Origin: Halosimplex amylolyticum
GTDB taxonomy: Archaea > Halobacteriota > Halobacteria > Halobacteriales > Haloarculaceae
Assembly (NCBI RefSeq): GCF_051414035.1
Contig: NZ_JBLKNW010000006.1
Location: 186,001-250,000 of the forward strand
Direction: 5' to 3'
DNA length: 64,000 nucleotides
The first letter of the stretch is position 1. Every line of letters starts with the position of its first letter. Shown one piece after another: positions 32,158 through 42,689 of the stretch. The notes under the pieces are model-generated. The model ran no database searches. It was not told where the DNA came from and worked only from the letters and a program-made list of their open reading frames with translations. Both the position numbers and the translations under genes were made by a program.

Positions 32158-32646
32158 ATGGCTGGAACTATCGAAGTGCTCGTCCCCGGCGGGCAGGCCA
32201 ACCCGGGCCCGCCCCTCGGACCGGAACTCGGTCCGACTCCCGTGGACGTGCAGGCAGTCGTCCAGGAGATCAACGACCAGACCGAAGCGTTCGACGGCAC
32301 CGAAGTCCCCGTCACGGTCGACTACGAGGACGACGGTTCGTTCTCGATCGAGGTCGGCGTCCCGCCGACGGCCGAGCTCATCAAAGACGAGGCCGGTTTC
32401 GAGACGGGTAGCGGCGAACCCCAGGAGACCTTCGTCGCAGACCTCTCGGCCGAACAGGTCAAGCAGATCGCCGAGCAGAAACACCCGGACCTGCTCGCCT
32501 ACGACCTGAAGAACGCCGCGAAGGAAGTCGTCGGGACCTGCACCTCGCTGGGCGTCACCATCGAGGGCAACAACCCCCGCGAGTTCAAAGAGCGGATCGA
32601 CGAGGGCGAGTACGACGACGTCTTTGCGGACGAGGCCGCTGCGTAA
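32158..32646 (+). CDS. rpl11: Large ribosomal subunit protein L11
   Basis: The 162-residue protein binds the GTPase-associated region of 23S rRNA. It starts MAGTIEVLVPGGQANPGPPLG, the strongly conserved glycine/proline-rich N-terminus, and has the C-terminal rRNA-binding domain with VGTCTSLGVTIEGNNPRE. Size is typical for haloarchaea. It has its own promoter, and L1-L10-L12 follow from a second one, an arrangement known in Halobacterium. A degraded copy of its last codons lies downstream. Confidence 0.97.
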   Translation: MAGTIEVLVPGGQANPGPPLGPELGPTPVDVQAVVQEINDQTEAFDGTEVPVTVDYEDDGSFSIEVGVPPTAELIKDEAGFETGSGEPQETFVADLSAEQVKQIAEQKHPDLLAYDLKNAAKEVVGTCTSLGVTIEGNNPREFKERIDEGEYDDVFADEAAA

Positions 32647-32666
32647 GCAGCGGGTGAGGACGCAAA

Positions 32667-32729
32667 GGCTCGTCAGACGAGTTTTGCGAGTCTGACGGTG
32701 TTTTTGCCGACGAAGCGGCCGCACAGGCC
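32667..32729 (+). repeat. Out-of-frame copy of the rpl11 gene end
   Basis: Beyond the rpl11 stop, the frame containing 32694-32723 reads DGVFADEAAA, matching the L11 ending DDVFADEAAA, but most shared residues use different synonymous codons. The copy is 80 bp downstream, so it is out of frame with rpl11. Before it, CGTCAGAC...GTCTGACG forms a hairpin, and AGCGGCC...GGCCGCT another within it. No gene lies in 32647-32936. Confidence 0.55.
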
Positions 32730-32843
32730 GCTTCGAGGCGAAGGCTCCCAAAACGAGCGGTTCGGTTTTCTTCGGCGGTTTTCGTCGGTCCGGAGCCGCG
32801 CCCGGGGCTGGCACGGAGTGACGGCCTTCGTTCGCTTCGACGG

Positions 32844-32850
32844 GTTTAAG
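32844..32850 (+). promoter_or_regulatory. TATA box for the rpl1-rpl10-rpl12 transcript
   Basis: GTTTAAG lies about 90 nt upstream of the rpl1 ATG and predicts transcription start near 32872, leaving a leader of about 65 nt that contains the hairpin described next. Confidence 0.55.
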
Positions 32851-32872
32851 TTTCGCATCGGCGTCCCCACAG

Positions 32873-32897
32873 GTGAGACAGGCTTTGCCTGTTTCAC
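32873..32897 (+). promoter_or_regulatory. Leader hairpin, candidate L1 autoregulatory site
   Basis: GTGAGACAGGC pairs over 11 bp (one G-U) with GCCTGTTTCAC around a TTT loop. It sits at the 5' end of the predicted leader, about 40 nt before rpl1, which has a good Shine-Dalgarno (GGAGGTG) just before its ATG. Archaeal L1 represses its own operon by binding an mRNA mimic of its 23S site; that this hairpin is the site is inference. Confidence 0.5.
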
Positions 32898-32936
32898 TGA
32901 CCCGTAGGAGCCGTTGGCGTACTACGGAGGTGAACA

Positions 32937-33575
32937 ATGGCAGATCAGGAAATAGAGAACGCAGTAACTCGTGCACTCGAGGACGCACCGCCCCGGAACT
33001 TCCGGGAGACGGTCGACCTCGCGATAAATCTGCGCGACATCGACTTAGACGATCCGTCGAACCGCGTCGACCAGGACGTGGTCCTCCCGTCCGGGACCGG
33101 ACAGGAGACCAAGATCGTCGTGTTCGCGGAGGGCGAGACCGCCCTGCGCGCCGAGGACGTAGCCGAAGAGGTCCTCGATAGCGACGATCTCGCCGACCTG
33201 GGAGACAACGACAACGAGGCCAAGGACCTGGCCGACGAGACCGACTTCTTCCTCGCGGAGGAGTCGCTCATGCAGGACATCGGTCGCTACCTCGGGACCG
33301 TGCTCGGTCCGCGCGGGAAGATGCCCGACCCCCTCGCACCCGACGACGACGTGGTGGAGATGGTCGAGCGGCTGAAAAACTCCGTGACCGTTCGGAGCCG
33401 CGACCGGCGCACGTTCCACACCCGCGTCGGCGCCGAGGACATGTCCGCCGAGGACATCGGCGACAACATCGACGTGATCCTCCGGCGCCTCCACGCGGAC
33501 CTGGAGAAAGGTCCACTCAACATCGACTCCATCTACGTGAAGACGACGATGGGGCCGGCGGTGGAGGTCGCCTGA
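32937..33575 (+). CDS. rpl1: Large ribosomal subunit protein L1
   Basis: The 212-residue protein forms the mobile L1 stalk near the ribosomal E site. It starts MADQEIENAVTRALEDAPPRNF and has the signature YLGTVLGPRGKMPDPLAPDDD and the RDRRTFHTRVGAEDM region of the RNA-binding domain. A clear Shine-Dalgarno GGAGGTG lies 5 nt before the ATG, as expected for a gene with a leader. One base separates it from rpl10. Confidence 0.97.
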   Translation: MADQEIENAVTRALEDAPPRNFRETVDLAINLRDIDLDDPSNRVDQDVVLPSGTGQETKIVVFAEGETALRAEDVAEEVLDSDDLADLGDNDNEAKDLADETDFFLAEESLMQDIGRYLGTVLGPRGKMPDPLAPDDDVVEMVERLKNSVTVRSRDRRTFHTRVGAEDMSAEDIGDNIDVILRRLHADLEKGPLNIDSIYVKTTMGPAVEVA

Positions 33576-33576
33576 T

Positions 33577-34614
33577 ATGAGCGCAGAACGCAAGACAGAG
33601 ACCATCCCGCAGTGGAAGCAAGAGGAGGTCGCCGACGTCGTCGAGATGATCGAATCGTACGACAGCGTCGGTATCGTCGACATCACCGGCATCCCCTCCC
33701 GACAGCTCCAGGACATGCGCCGGGACCTGTACGGGACCGCCGAACTGCGCGTCTCGCGCAACACGCTCGTCGAGCGCGCGCTCGAGGAGGTCGACGACGG
33801 CCTCGAGGTCCTGACCGACTACGTCTCCGGACAGGTCGGCCTCATCGGGACCAACGTGAACCCCTTCGCGCTCTTCCAGCAGCTGGAAGCGTCGAAGACG
33901 CCGGCGCCGATCAACGCCGGCGAGGTCGCCCCGAACGACATCGTCATTCCGGAAGGAGACACGGGGATCGACCCCGGGCCGTTCGTCGGCGACCTCCAGC
34001 AGGTCGGCGCCGACGCCCGCATCCAGGAGGGCTCGATCCAGGTGCTCTCCGACTCGACGGTCCTCTCGACCGGCGAGGAGGTCTCGACGGATCTCGCGAA
34101 CGTCCTGAGCGAACTCGGCATCGAGCCGAAGGAAGTCGGGCTGGACCTGCGCGCCGTCTACGCGGACGGCGTGCTGTTCGAGCCCGAGGAGCTCGAACTG
34201 GACGTCGAGGAGTACCAGGCGGACATCGAGGCGGCGGCCGCGCGCGGTCGCAACCTCGCCGTCAACGCCAGTTACCCGACGACCCAGACCGCTCCGACGC
34301 TGCTCCAGAAAGCTCGCGGCGACGCCAAGAGCCTCGGACTCCAGGCATCCATCGAGAGCCCGGACCTGGCCGACGACCTCGTCTCGAAAGCCGACGCGCA
34401 GGTACGCGCGCTGGCGGCGCAGGTCGACGACCCCGAGGCCCTGCCCGAGGAACTGCAGGGCGTCGAGGAGCCCGCGGACGCATCGACTGACGACCAACCC
34501 GACACCGAGGACGCCGCCGACGAGTCCGACGAAGACGCCGAGGCCGCAGAGGCCGAGGACGACGATGACGACGACGACGGGGACGCCGGCGACGCCCTGG
34601 GAGCCATGTTCTAA
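33577..34614 (+). CDS. rpl10: Large ribosomal subunit protein L10 (P0)
   Basis: The 345-residue stalk base protein binds 23S rRNA and carries L12 dimers. The N-terminal RNA-binding domain includes VGIVDITGIPSRQLQDMRR and LRVSRNTLVERAL. An archaeal insertion domain, a helical spine (about 240-290) and a very acidic C-terminal tail ending DDDGDAGDALGAMF follow. The shared acidic tail of P0 and L12 binds translation factors. Confidence 0.97.
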   Translation: MSAERKTETIPQWKQEEVADVVEMIESYDSVGIVDITGIPSRQLQDMRRDLYGTAELRVSRNTLVERALEEVDDGLEVLTDYVSGQVGLIGTNVNPFALFQQLEASKTPAPINAGEVAPNDIVIPEGDTGIDPGPFVGDLQQVGADARIQEGSIQVLSDSTVLSTGEEVSTDLANVLSELGIEPKEVGLDLRAVYADGVLFEPEELELDVEEYQADIEAAAARGRNLAVNASYPTTQTAPTLLQKARGDAKSLGLQASIESPDLADDLVSKADAQVRALAAQVDDPEALPEELQGVEEPADASTDDQPDTEDAADESDEDAEAAEAEDDDDDDDGDAGDALGAMF

Positions 34615-34619
34615 CAACA

Positions 34620-34967
34620 ATGGAATACGTTTACGCAGCACTCATCCTGAACGAGACCGACGAAGAGATCAACGAAGAAAACCTGACCGACGTGCTCGAG
34701 GCCGCGGGCGTCGACGTGGAGGAGTCCCGCGTCAAGGCGCTCGTCGCGGCGCTCGAAGACGTCGACATCGACGAGGCCGTCGAGCAGGCCGCCGCAGTCC
34801 CCGCCGCGACCGGTGGGGCCGCGGGCGGCGCCGGCGGCGAGGCCGACGCGGCCGACGAGGGCGGCGACGAGGAAGCCGAGGAAGCCGACGCCGACGAAGG
34901 CGGCGACGACGACGACGACGAGGACGACGAGGCCAGCGGCGAGGGCCTCGGCGAACTCTTCGGCTAA
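34620..34967 (+). CDS. rpl12: Large ribosomal subunit protein L12 (P1/P2)
   Basis: The 115-residue stalk protein starts MEYVYAALILNETDEEINEE (dimerisation domain), has an Ala/Gly-rich hinge (AAAVPAATGGAAGG) and an acidic end terminating in GEGLGELFG. It recruits elongation factors to the ribosome. It begins 5 nt after rpl10 and closes the operon; T-rich sequence near 34985-34995 may terminate transcription. Confidence 0.97.
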   Translation: MEYVYAALILNETDEEINEENLTDVLEAAGVDVEESRVKALVAALEDVDIDEAVEQAAAVPAATGGAAGGAGGEADAADEGGDEEAEEADADEGGDDDDDEDDEASGEGLGELFG

Positions 34968-35154
34968 CGCCGACCACGAACTTCTCCGATTTATTCCGCC
35001 CGGCTAGCACCGCGGTCGTCGATGACGGCTGTCGTGAACTCGGTGATCCTGTGGCGTGCCGAGCGAACGTCTCGACTCGATAGCGCCGACCGACCGCCAC
35101 CGCAGAAACCTTCATTAAAATACGATATGAATACCTCGACGTGGAGTCAGTACG

Positions 35155-36756
<1,602 letters not shown>

Positions 36757-36868
36757 TCGAACCCGGTAGATAGAACGGCCCAGCGCGGCTCCCAGTCGGG
36801 GGTGGGCCACGACCGGAGGCGTTCCCCGGCCGAGCCTTTATCAGCTATCGCGGGACCACTCCGTCGCG

Positions 36869-38107
36869 ATGGAACCCGTCGGCGTCCGCGTCGTCTTCGC
36901 TCCCGACGAGACGTTACTGTTCTGCGGCTTTCTCGCCGGTGGAGTGGCGCTCGGGACCGTCAGCGGGCTGACGCCGGGGATCCACGCCAACACGTTCGCG
37001 CTCCTGCTCGCCGGCGTCGCGCCGTCGGTCCCGGGACCGGTCCGGTTCGTCGGCGCGGCGATGCTGGCCGCCGGGACCGTTCACACATTTCTCGACGTCG
37101 TCCCCGCGCTCGCGCTGGGGGTGCCCGACCCCGCGATGGCGAGTTCCGCGCTACCGGGTCACCGACTGGTCCTCGCCGGCCGGGGCCGGGAAGCGTTGCG
37201 ACTCTCGGCTCTGGGAAGCGCGGGCGCGGTCGTGATCGCGGCGCCGCTGGCGATCCCGATGACTCGCGCGATGACCGCCGTCTATCCGACGCTCCGGGCG
37301 CATCTGCCGCTCTTGCTCGGCGGGGTGGTGGTCGTGCTCGTCGCGACGGAGTCGACCAACGTCGGGCGCTTGGGCGCCGCGCTGTCGGTGGGTGCCAGCG
37401 GTACGCTCGGACTAGTGGCGCTGGACCTGCCCGCTGGCGGTCTCGTGGACTCGGGCGGGATGCTCGCGCCGATCTTTACTGGTCTGTTCGGCGCGCCGGT
37501 CCTGCTGGACGCGCTGACCGGCGAGGGCGTCCCCGAGCAGGAGGGGGCGAACGTGAGCACGTCTCGGCGGGCGATCGCGGGCTTCGCGCTGATCGGGACG
37601 GTATCGGGCGCCGTCGTCGGGTACGTGCCCGGGGTGTCGAGCGCCATCGCGGCGACGGTCGCCCTGCTGGCCGTCTCCGGCGACGGCCCGCGGGCGTTCG
37701 TGGTGACGACGAGCGGCGTGAACACGGCGAACACGATATTTGCCCTGCTGGCGCTGGTCGCGCTCGGAACCCCACGAACCGGCGTGATGGTCGCCGTCGA
37801 CGAGGCCGGCGTGCCGCTGGACCTCCCGCTCATGCTCGGGAGCGTGTTGGCGGCCGCGGCCGCCGGCTTCGTCCTCGTGGTCACCCTCGGCGACGGGTAT
37901 CTCCGGCGGGTCGGCCAGGCCGATTACACGAAGCTGTCCGTCGGCGTGTTGTGTCTCGTTCTGGTCGTTATTCTCACGTTGACCGGGCCGCTCGGTGTCG
38001 GGGTGTTCGGTCTGTCCACGCTCGTCGGACTGGTCCCCGTCAAGTTCGGCGCTCGTCGGGCGTCGCTGATGGGTGTGTTGCTGGTTCCGCTGATGATCGG
38101 GGTATAG
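36869..38107 (+). CDS. TctA-like (tripartite tricarboxylate transporter) membrane protein
   Basis: The 412-residue protein has about eleven membrane helices. Two inverted-style repeats of the TctA signature are seen: GTVSGLTPGIHANTFA near residue 29 and GAVVGYVPGVSSAIAA near residue 245. Genuine TctA proteins work with TctB and a solute-binding TctC, but neither is near, so substrate and mechanism are open. A TATA-like CCTTTATC lies about 30 nt before the ATG. Confidence 0.82.
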   Translation: MEPVGVRVVFAPDETLLFCGFLAGGVALGTVSGLTPGIHANTFALLLAGVAPSVPGPVRFVGAAMLAAGTVHTFLDVVPALALGVPDPAMASSALPGHRLVLAGRGREALRLSALGSAGAVVIAAPLAIPMTRAMTAVYPTLRAHLPLLLGGVVVVLVATESTNVGRLGAALSVGASGTLGLVALDLPAGGLVDSGGMLAPIFTGLFGAPVLLDALTGEGVPEQEGANVSTSRRAIAGFALIGTVSGAVVGYVPGVSSAIAATVALLAVSGDGPRAFVVTTSGVNTANTIFALLALVALGTPRTGVMVAVDEAGVPLDLPLMLGSVLAAAAAGFVLVVTLGDGYLRRVGQADYTKLSVGVLCLVLVVILTLTGPLGVGVFGLSTLVGLVPVKFGARRASLMGVLLVPLMIGV

Positions 38108-38500
38108 TCGTCGGAATCACCGGTCTGCCGAAATCTGCCCGTTCGGAGTCGGTCTGACCGCTCGCGACAGCACACGATGAAAGGCCCTGACCCGCTCGCT
38201 AGCAGTCGGTCTGACCGCAGATGACCGCAAGCGCTGAAAGCCCTCGGCCCGCTCGCGGCCGCTGGCCAGGATATCCTCGCTCGCTGCGCTCGCTCGGATA
38301 GTGCCCGGCCAGCGCCTATACTCCGTCGCGAGCGCGCCTCGCCCTTTCAATCCACCAGGACGGCAACCACAGACAGCCACACGCCTCCCCAACCGATTGC
38401 GATGCTCACTCCGTTGCGCTTCTCATCCCTCGCACGGTTACCGTCGCGAGATGAAACTCGCGACAGCGCGCGCCACGGTGGAAAAATCAGTGTCAGCGAC
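38108..38500. repeat. Intergenic stretch with imperfect 57-bp tandem repeat
   Basis: AGTCGGTCTGACCGC occurs at 38147-38161 and 38204-38218. Each is followed by a similar segment (GATGAAAGGCCCTGACCCGCTCGC; CTGAAAGCCCTCGGCCCGCTCGC, in part), giving two imperfect 57-bp units. A related CGCCCTTTCAATCC is found in inverse orientation near 38340. The unit resembles dispersed haloarchaeal intergenic repeats. No gene is supported in this spacer. Confidence 0.5.
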
Positions 38501-39124
38501 TCAGACGCCGTCGAGGAAGTTCCGGATGACGTCGTGGCCGACGGCGGTGAGCACGGACTCGGGGTGGAACTGCACGGCCTCGATGGGGTGCTCGCGGTGG
38601 CGGATCCCCATGACGAGTTCGACCGTCTCTCCGCCTTCGGTCTCCGCCTCGGTCGTCGCGGTCACCTCGAAGCAGTCGGGCACCTCAGTGGCGACGAGCG
38701 AGTGGTAGCGGCCGCCCTGGAAGCCCTGGTCGAGGCCGGCGAAGACGCCCTCGCCGTCGTGGTCGACGGGGAAGGCCTTGCCGTGGATCGGTTCGGGCGC
38801 GCGCCCGACCTCGCCGCCGTAGGCGTACACGGCGGCTTCGAGACCGAGACAGACGCCCAGCGTCGGCACCTCGGGGCTGACCTCGGTGAGGACGTCGGTC
38901 GTCACGCCCACGTCGCGGTCGTTCTCCGGGTGGCCCGGGCCCGGGCTGACGACGATAGCGTCCGGGTCGGCGGCGCGCACGTCGTCGAGCGAGGCCGTGT
39001 TGCGGACGACCTCTGTGTCGGCGTGCTCGCTGACGTACTCGACGAGGTTGTAGGTGAACGAGTCGAAGTTGTCGACGAAGAGCACGTCGGCCCGCTCGGT
39101 CCGCTCGTGCTGGCCGGCGCTCAT
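38501..39124 (-). CDS. trpG: Anthranilate synthase component II (glutamine amidotransferase)
   Basis: The 207-residue subunit supplies ammonia from glutamine to TrpE. It has VDNFDSFTYNLVEY at the start, the nucleophile Cys in TLGVCLGLEAAV, and the His-Glu pair in AVQFHPESVLT. In the usual GVCLGHQ motif, HQ is replaced by LE here; the catalytic triad is intact. Its start overlaps the trpE stop by 4 nt, and it is the last gene of trpDFEG. Confidence 0.95.
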   Translation of the reverse strand: MSAGQHERTERADVLFVDNFDSFTYNLVEYVSEHADTEVVRNTASLDDVRAADPDAIVVSPGPGHPENDRDVGVTTDVLTEVSPEVPTLGVCLGLEAAVYAYGGEVGRAPEPIHGKAFPVDHDGEGVFAGLDQGFQGGRYHSLVATEVPDCFEVTATTEAETEGGETVELVMGIRHREHPIEAVQFHPESVLTAVGHDVIRNFLDGV

Positions 39125-40800
39125 CGGGACACCTCCTCGGCTTCGACGGCGCCACTGCTCCCGTCCACTGCTTCGTCCGCGGCGTCGCCGACCTCGATGG
39201 CTTCGAGCGCGTCGAGCACGCCACCCATCTTCTTCTCGGTCTCCTCGTACTCGCTAGTCGGGTCGCTGTCGGCGACGATGCCCGCGCCGGCCTGGACGGT
39301 GACGCGGTCGCTGGCGCCCGATGGGACCGAGTCGGTGTCGAAGTCCGCACCGTAGTCGCCGTCGAGGTCCTCCACCGTCGCGGTCCGGATGACGATGCAG
39401 AGTTCGGCGTCGCCGGTCCACGTGAAGTAGCCGACGCCGCCGCCGTAGGGGCCCCGCGGCGACAGTTCGAGGTCGTCGATGATCTCCATGGCGCGGATCT
39501 TCGGCGCGCCCGAGAGCGTGCCGGCCGGGAACGACGCGCGAGTCGCGTCGAACGCGTCCGAGTCCGCGGCGAGCGTGCCCGTCACGGTCGACTCGATGTG
39601 CTGGACGTGGCTGTACTTCAGGACGCTCATGAACTCCTCGACGCGGACGCTCCCGGGCTCGGAGACCCGACGGACGTCGTTGCGCGCGAGGTCGACGAGC
39701 ATCGTGTGTTCCGCTCGCTCCTTCCCGTCGGCGAGCATCTCGCCGGCGAGACGGCGGTCCTCGACGGGGCTGGTTCCCCGCGAGCAGGTGCCCGCGATGG
39801 GGTTCGAGAGCACCTGGTCGCCGCGGACGGCGACGAGCGTCTCCGGGCTCGCGCCGACGATGCTCAGCCCGTCGTAGTCGAGGACGTACATGTACGGCGA
39901 AGGGTTGACCGACCGGAGCGATTCGTAGAGGCCCAGCGGATCCACGTCGCCGTAGAGCTCCCGCGTGCGCGAGATGACGCCCTGGTAGATGTCGCCGGCG
40001 AGGACGTGCTCTTTGGCTCTCTCGACGGCCTGTTCGTACTCGTCTTTCGGGCCCGCGTCCTCGTGTTCGCGGACGAACCCGCCGGTCTCCAGGTCGCCGG
40101 CGGCCCCGAGGAGGTCTGCGACGCGTTCGACCTCGTCCTGCAGTTCTTCGTAGCGAGCCGCGGCGTCGTCGCCGGGTTCGAGGATCGGCGTGAGGACGAG
40201 CGACACCGTCCCCTCGACCTCGTCGAAGACGAGCGTGCTCGTGGTGAGGACGAACTGGGCGTCGGGGAACCGCGAGTCTGGGTGGTCCAAGCCCACCTCG
40301 TCGAGCCAGAGGTCGTAGACGGCGTCGTACGAGAGGAAGCCGACGAGGCCGCCCTCGAAGTGCTCGCGGTCCATGTCGGGGAACCCGCGGCGTTCCACGT
40401 CGGGCATCGACCCACGGACGCGGTCGAGCACGTCGCCGCCGTTCACGTCGAAGCACGTCTCGTAGCGGTCGTCGAACACGTCGACGGTCGCGTCGTCGGC
40501 GTCGACGGTCACGACGCCCTTCGGGTCGTAGCCGACGAACGAGTAGCGCGCGTGGCGGTCGTCCGTCGTCGCCGAAAACGCGCCGTCCGGGTCGCTGGAG
40601 GCGACTTTCTCCGCGCTCTCCAGCAGGAACGTGTAGTCGGCGCCCTCGACGTCGGTCGTCCGGCCCGACAGCGCCGCGTAGGCGTCCAGCGGTTCGACTT
40701 CGGTGTCGAGTTCGGCCGCTGCGCGGACGACGACCGGTTCGTCGGCGTCGGCGAGTTCGACGAACTCCTCCTTCGAGTGATCGAGCGACGGTCCGCTCAT
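39121..40800 (-). CDS. trpE: Anthranilate synthase component I
   Basis: The 559-residue chorismate-using subunit has an N-terminal domain with the LLESAEKV feedback-site region, and the C-terminal catalytic part with SNPIAGTCSRG, LVDLARNDVRRV, FPAGTLSGAPKIRAMEII and GPYGGGVGYFTW. It makes anthranilate from chorismate and ammonia. It overlaps trpF and trpG by 4 nt each. Confidence 0.96.
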   Translation of the reverse strand: MSGPSLDHSKEEFVELADADEPVVVRAAAELDTEVEPLDAYAALSGRTTDVEGADYTFLLESAEKVASSDPDGAFSATTDDRHARYSFVGYDPKGVVTVDADDATVDVFDDRYETCFDVNGGDVLDRVRGSMPDVERRGFPDMDREHFEGGLVGFLSYDAVYDLWLDEVGLDHPDSRFPDAQFVLTTSTLVFDEVEGTVSLVLTPILEPGDDAAARYEELQDEVERVADLLGAAGDLETGGFVREHEDAGPKDEYEQAVERAKEHVLAGDIYQGVISRTRELYGDVDPLGLYESLRSVNPSPYMYVLDYDGLSIVGASPETLVAVRGDQVLSNPIAGTCSRGTSPVEDRRLAGEMLADGKERAEHTMLVDLARNDVRRVSEPGSVRVEEFMSVLKYSHVQHIESTVTGTLAADSDAFDATRASFPAGTLSGAPKIRAMEIIDDLELSPRGPYGGGVGYFTWTGDAELCIVIRTATVEDLDGDYGADFDTDSVPSGASDRVTVQAGAGIVADSDPTSEYEETEKKMGGVLDALEAIEVGDAADEAVDGSSGAVEAEEVSR

Positions 40801-41498
40801 GCGGTCGTCACCTCTCGGGTCGCGTTCGCGACGAACGCCTCGACCGCGTCGCGGTCCTTCTCGCCGCCGACGCGGTCACCGGCCTCGTCGACGCGCTCGA
40901 CGCCAGTCGCCACGTCGACGCCGAACGGTCGGACAGTTTCAACGGCTTCGGCGACGTTGTCGGGCGCGAGCCCGCCGGCGAGTATCACCGGGACGTCGAG
41001 GTCGGCGACGATCTCGCGAGTACGCTCCCAGTCGTGGGTCTCGCCGGTGCCGCCGCCGCCCTCTGCGTCGACCGAGTCGACGAGCAGGGCGTCGGCCTCG
41101 CCGGCGTACGCGCCGACGTCCTCGGCCTCGGCGTCGACGGCCGCGACGACGTCCTGACTCACTCGTCGACCGAGCGCGCCGAGTTCGCTGGGCGAGAGCC
41201 CGCCGTGGACCTGTACGGCGTCGGGTTTGAGCGCCTCGGCGAGGGTGACCGCGTCGTCGACGCCGTCGGGCATCGTGACCAGTACGCCGGTGACCAGCGG
41301 CGGGACGCCGTCGAACAGATCCGCGGCGGTCTCCTCGTCGACCTCCCGGGGCGTGTCCACGGGCACGTCGCAGATGACGCCCACCGCGTCGGCCCCGGCG
41401 GCGACGACCGCGTCGCGGTCGGTCGCGCTGGTGACACCGCAGATCTTGACGCGCGTGCTCGACCGCGGTCCGGGGATCGAGTCGCTCACGTCGCTCAT
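40797..41498 (-). CDS. trpF: Phosphoribosylanthranilate isomerase
   Basis: The 233-residue TIM-barrel enzyme carries RVKICGVTSATDRDAVVAAG with the catalytic Cys, the acid Asp in VLLVDSVDAEG-like ADALLVDSVDA, and the phosphate site VILAGGLAPDNV. It converts phosphoribosylanthranilate to the open-chain carboxyphenylamino form. Start and stop both overlap the neighbours by 4 nt (ATGA). Confidence 0.95.
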   Translation of the reverse strand: MSDVSDSIPGPRSSTRVKICGVTSATDRDAVVAAGADAVGVICDVPVDTPREVDEETAADLFDGVPPLVTGVLVTMPDGVDDAVTLAEALKPDAVQVHGGLSPSELGALGRRVSQDVVAAVDAEAEDVGAYAGEADALLVDSVDAEGGGGTGETHDWERTREIVADLDVPVILAGGLAPDNVAEAVETVRPFGVDVATGVERVDEAGDRVGGEKDRDAVEAFVANATREVTTA

Positions 41499-42520
41499 CG
41501 GCCCCCGTCGGTGGCGACGCGGGCGCTCACTTCGCGCAGGTCGTCCAGTTTCGCGGCGGCGTCGCCGGAGTCGATGGCGTCGGCGGCTGCCGCGACGCCC
41601 GCTTCGAGCGAGTCGGCCTTCCCAGCCACGTACGCCGCCGCGCCGGCGTTGGCGAGGATGATGTCACGCTTCGCACCGGTGACCGTCCCCTCGACGATGC
41701 CCCGCAGGTCGGCCGCGTTCTCTTCGGGCGTGCCGCCCGCGACGGCGTCGATGTCGTGGGTCTCCAGCCCGAGGTCCTCGGGCGTGATCGTGTACTCGGT
41801 GACCTCGCTCCCCTCGACCTCGGCGACGGTCGTCTCGTCGTGGACGGTGATCTCGTCCATGCCGGAGCCGTGAACGATCAGCGCGTGGTCGACGGGCATC
41901 TCCGCGACGGCCCGGCCGACCAGCCCGACGAGGTCGGGGTCGAAGACGCCCATGACCTGCGCGTCGGCGCCCGCGGGGTTGGTCAGCGGGCCGAGCACGT
42001 TGAAGATGGTCCGCATCCCGAGTTCGCGGCGCGGGCCGATGACGGCCTTCATCGCCGGGTGGAACGCCGGCGCGTGCATGTAGCCGATGCCGGCCTCTTC
42101 GATTGTCGCCTCGACGGCCTCGGGCTCGGTGTCCATGTCGAGTCCGATCTCTTCGAGGACGTCCGAACTCCCCGACGAGGAGGAGACGGAGTAGTTGCCG
42201 TGCTTGGCGATGGGCACGCCGGCGCCGGCGGCGACGATGGCGCTCGTCGTCGAGACGTTGATCGTGCTGTAGTCGTCACCGCCCGTGCCGCAGGTGTCGA
42301 CCAGCGGCGCGCGGTCGGGGTCGATCGTCCGCGCGGCCTCGCGCATCCCCTGCGCGAAGCCGGCGATCTCGGCCTCCGTCTCGCCCTTCGCGCGCAGCGC
42401 CGTCAGCAGCGCGCCGATCTGTGCCTCCGTGGCCCCGTCGAAGACGGCCGTCGCCGCCTCCCGGGCCGCTTCCAGCGTCAGGTCCTCCCCGTCCGTGACG
42501 GATTCGATGTATGATTCCAT
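41495..42520 (-). CDS. trpD: Anthranilate phosphoribosyltransferase
   Basis: The 341-residue enzyme joins anthranilate to PRPP. It carries the PRPP loop DTCGTGGDDYSTINVST, KHGNYSVSSSSGSSDVLE, and the FHPAMKAVIGPRRELGMRTIFN motif. It is first in the trpDFEG operon; trpC, trpB and trpA are not in the window. The start MESYIESVTDGEDL at 42520 is the family start; an upstream 57-codon extension is not supported. Confidence 0.96.
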   Translation of the reverse strand: MESYIESVTDGEDLTLEAAREAATAVFDGATEAQIGALLTALRAKGETEAEIAGFAQGMREAARTIDPDRAPLVDTCGTGGDDYSTINVSTTSAIVAAGAGVPIAKHGNYSVSSSSGSSDVLEEIGLDMDTEPEAVEATIEEAGIGYMHAPAFHPAMKAVIGPRRELGMRTIFNVLGPLTNPAGADAQVMGVFDPDLVGLVGRAVAEMPVDHALIVHGSGMDEITVHDETTVAEVEGSEVTEYTITPEDLGLETHDIDAVAGGTPEENAADLRGIVEGTVTGAKRDIILANAGAAAYVAGKADSLEAGVAAAADAIDSGDAAAKLDDLREVSARVATDGGR

Positions 42521-42558
42521 GTGTGTCACCGATGGACTGTTCCGTAGTACGATGAACA

Positions 42559-42567
42559 AATAAGTAC
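42559..42567 (-). promoter_or_regulatory. TATA box for the trp operon
   Basis: Minus-strand TACTTATTT lies 43 nt from the trpD ATG, predicting a leader of roughly 15-20 nt. A CTTAAG palindrome-like element is 10 nt further upstream (42573-42580) at the BRE or operator position. Confidence 0.5.
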
Positions 42568-42689
42568 ATTCACTTAAGGGTGTCGGGAACGGGCGCGTGA
42601 CGGCAGGCCCGGGGCGGGACGGCGCGGTCGTCCCGGTCCGCGTTGCCGGCACGGGGGGCTTTAACTGCCGCTGCCGAGGACTAACGCCC

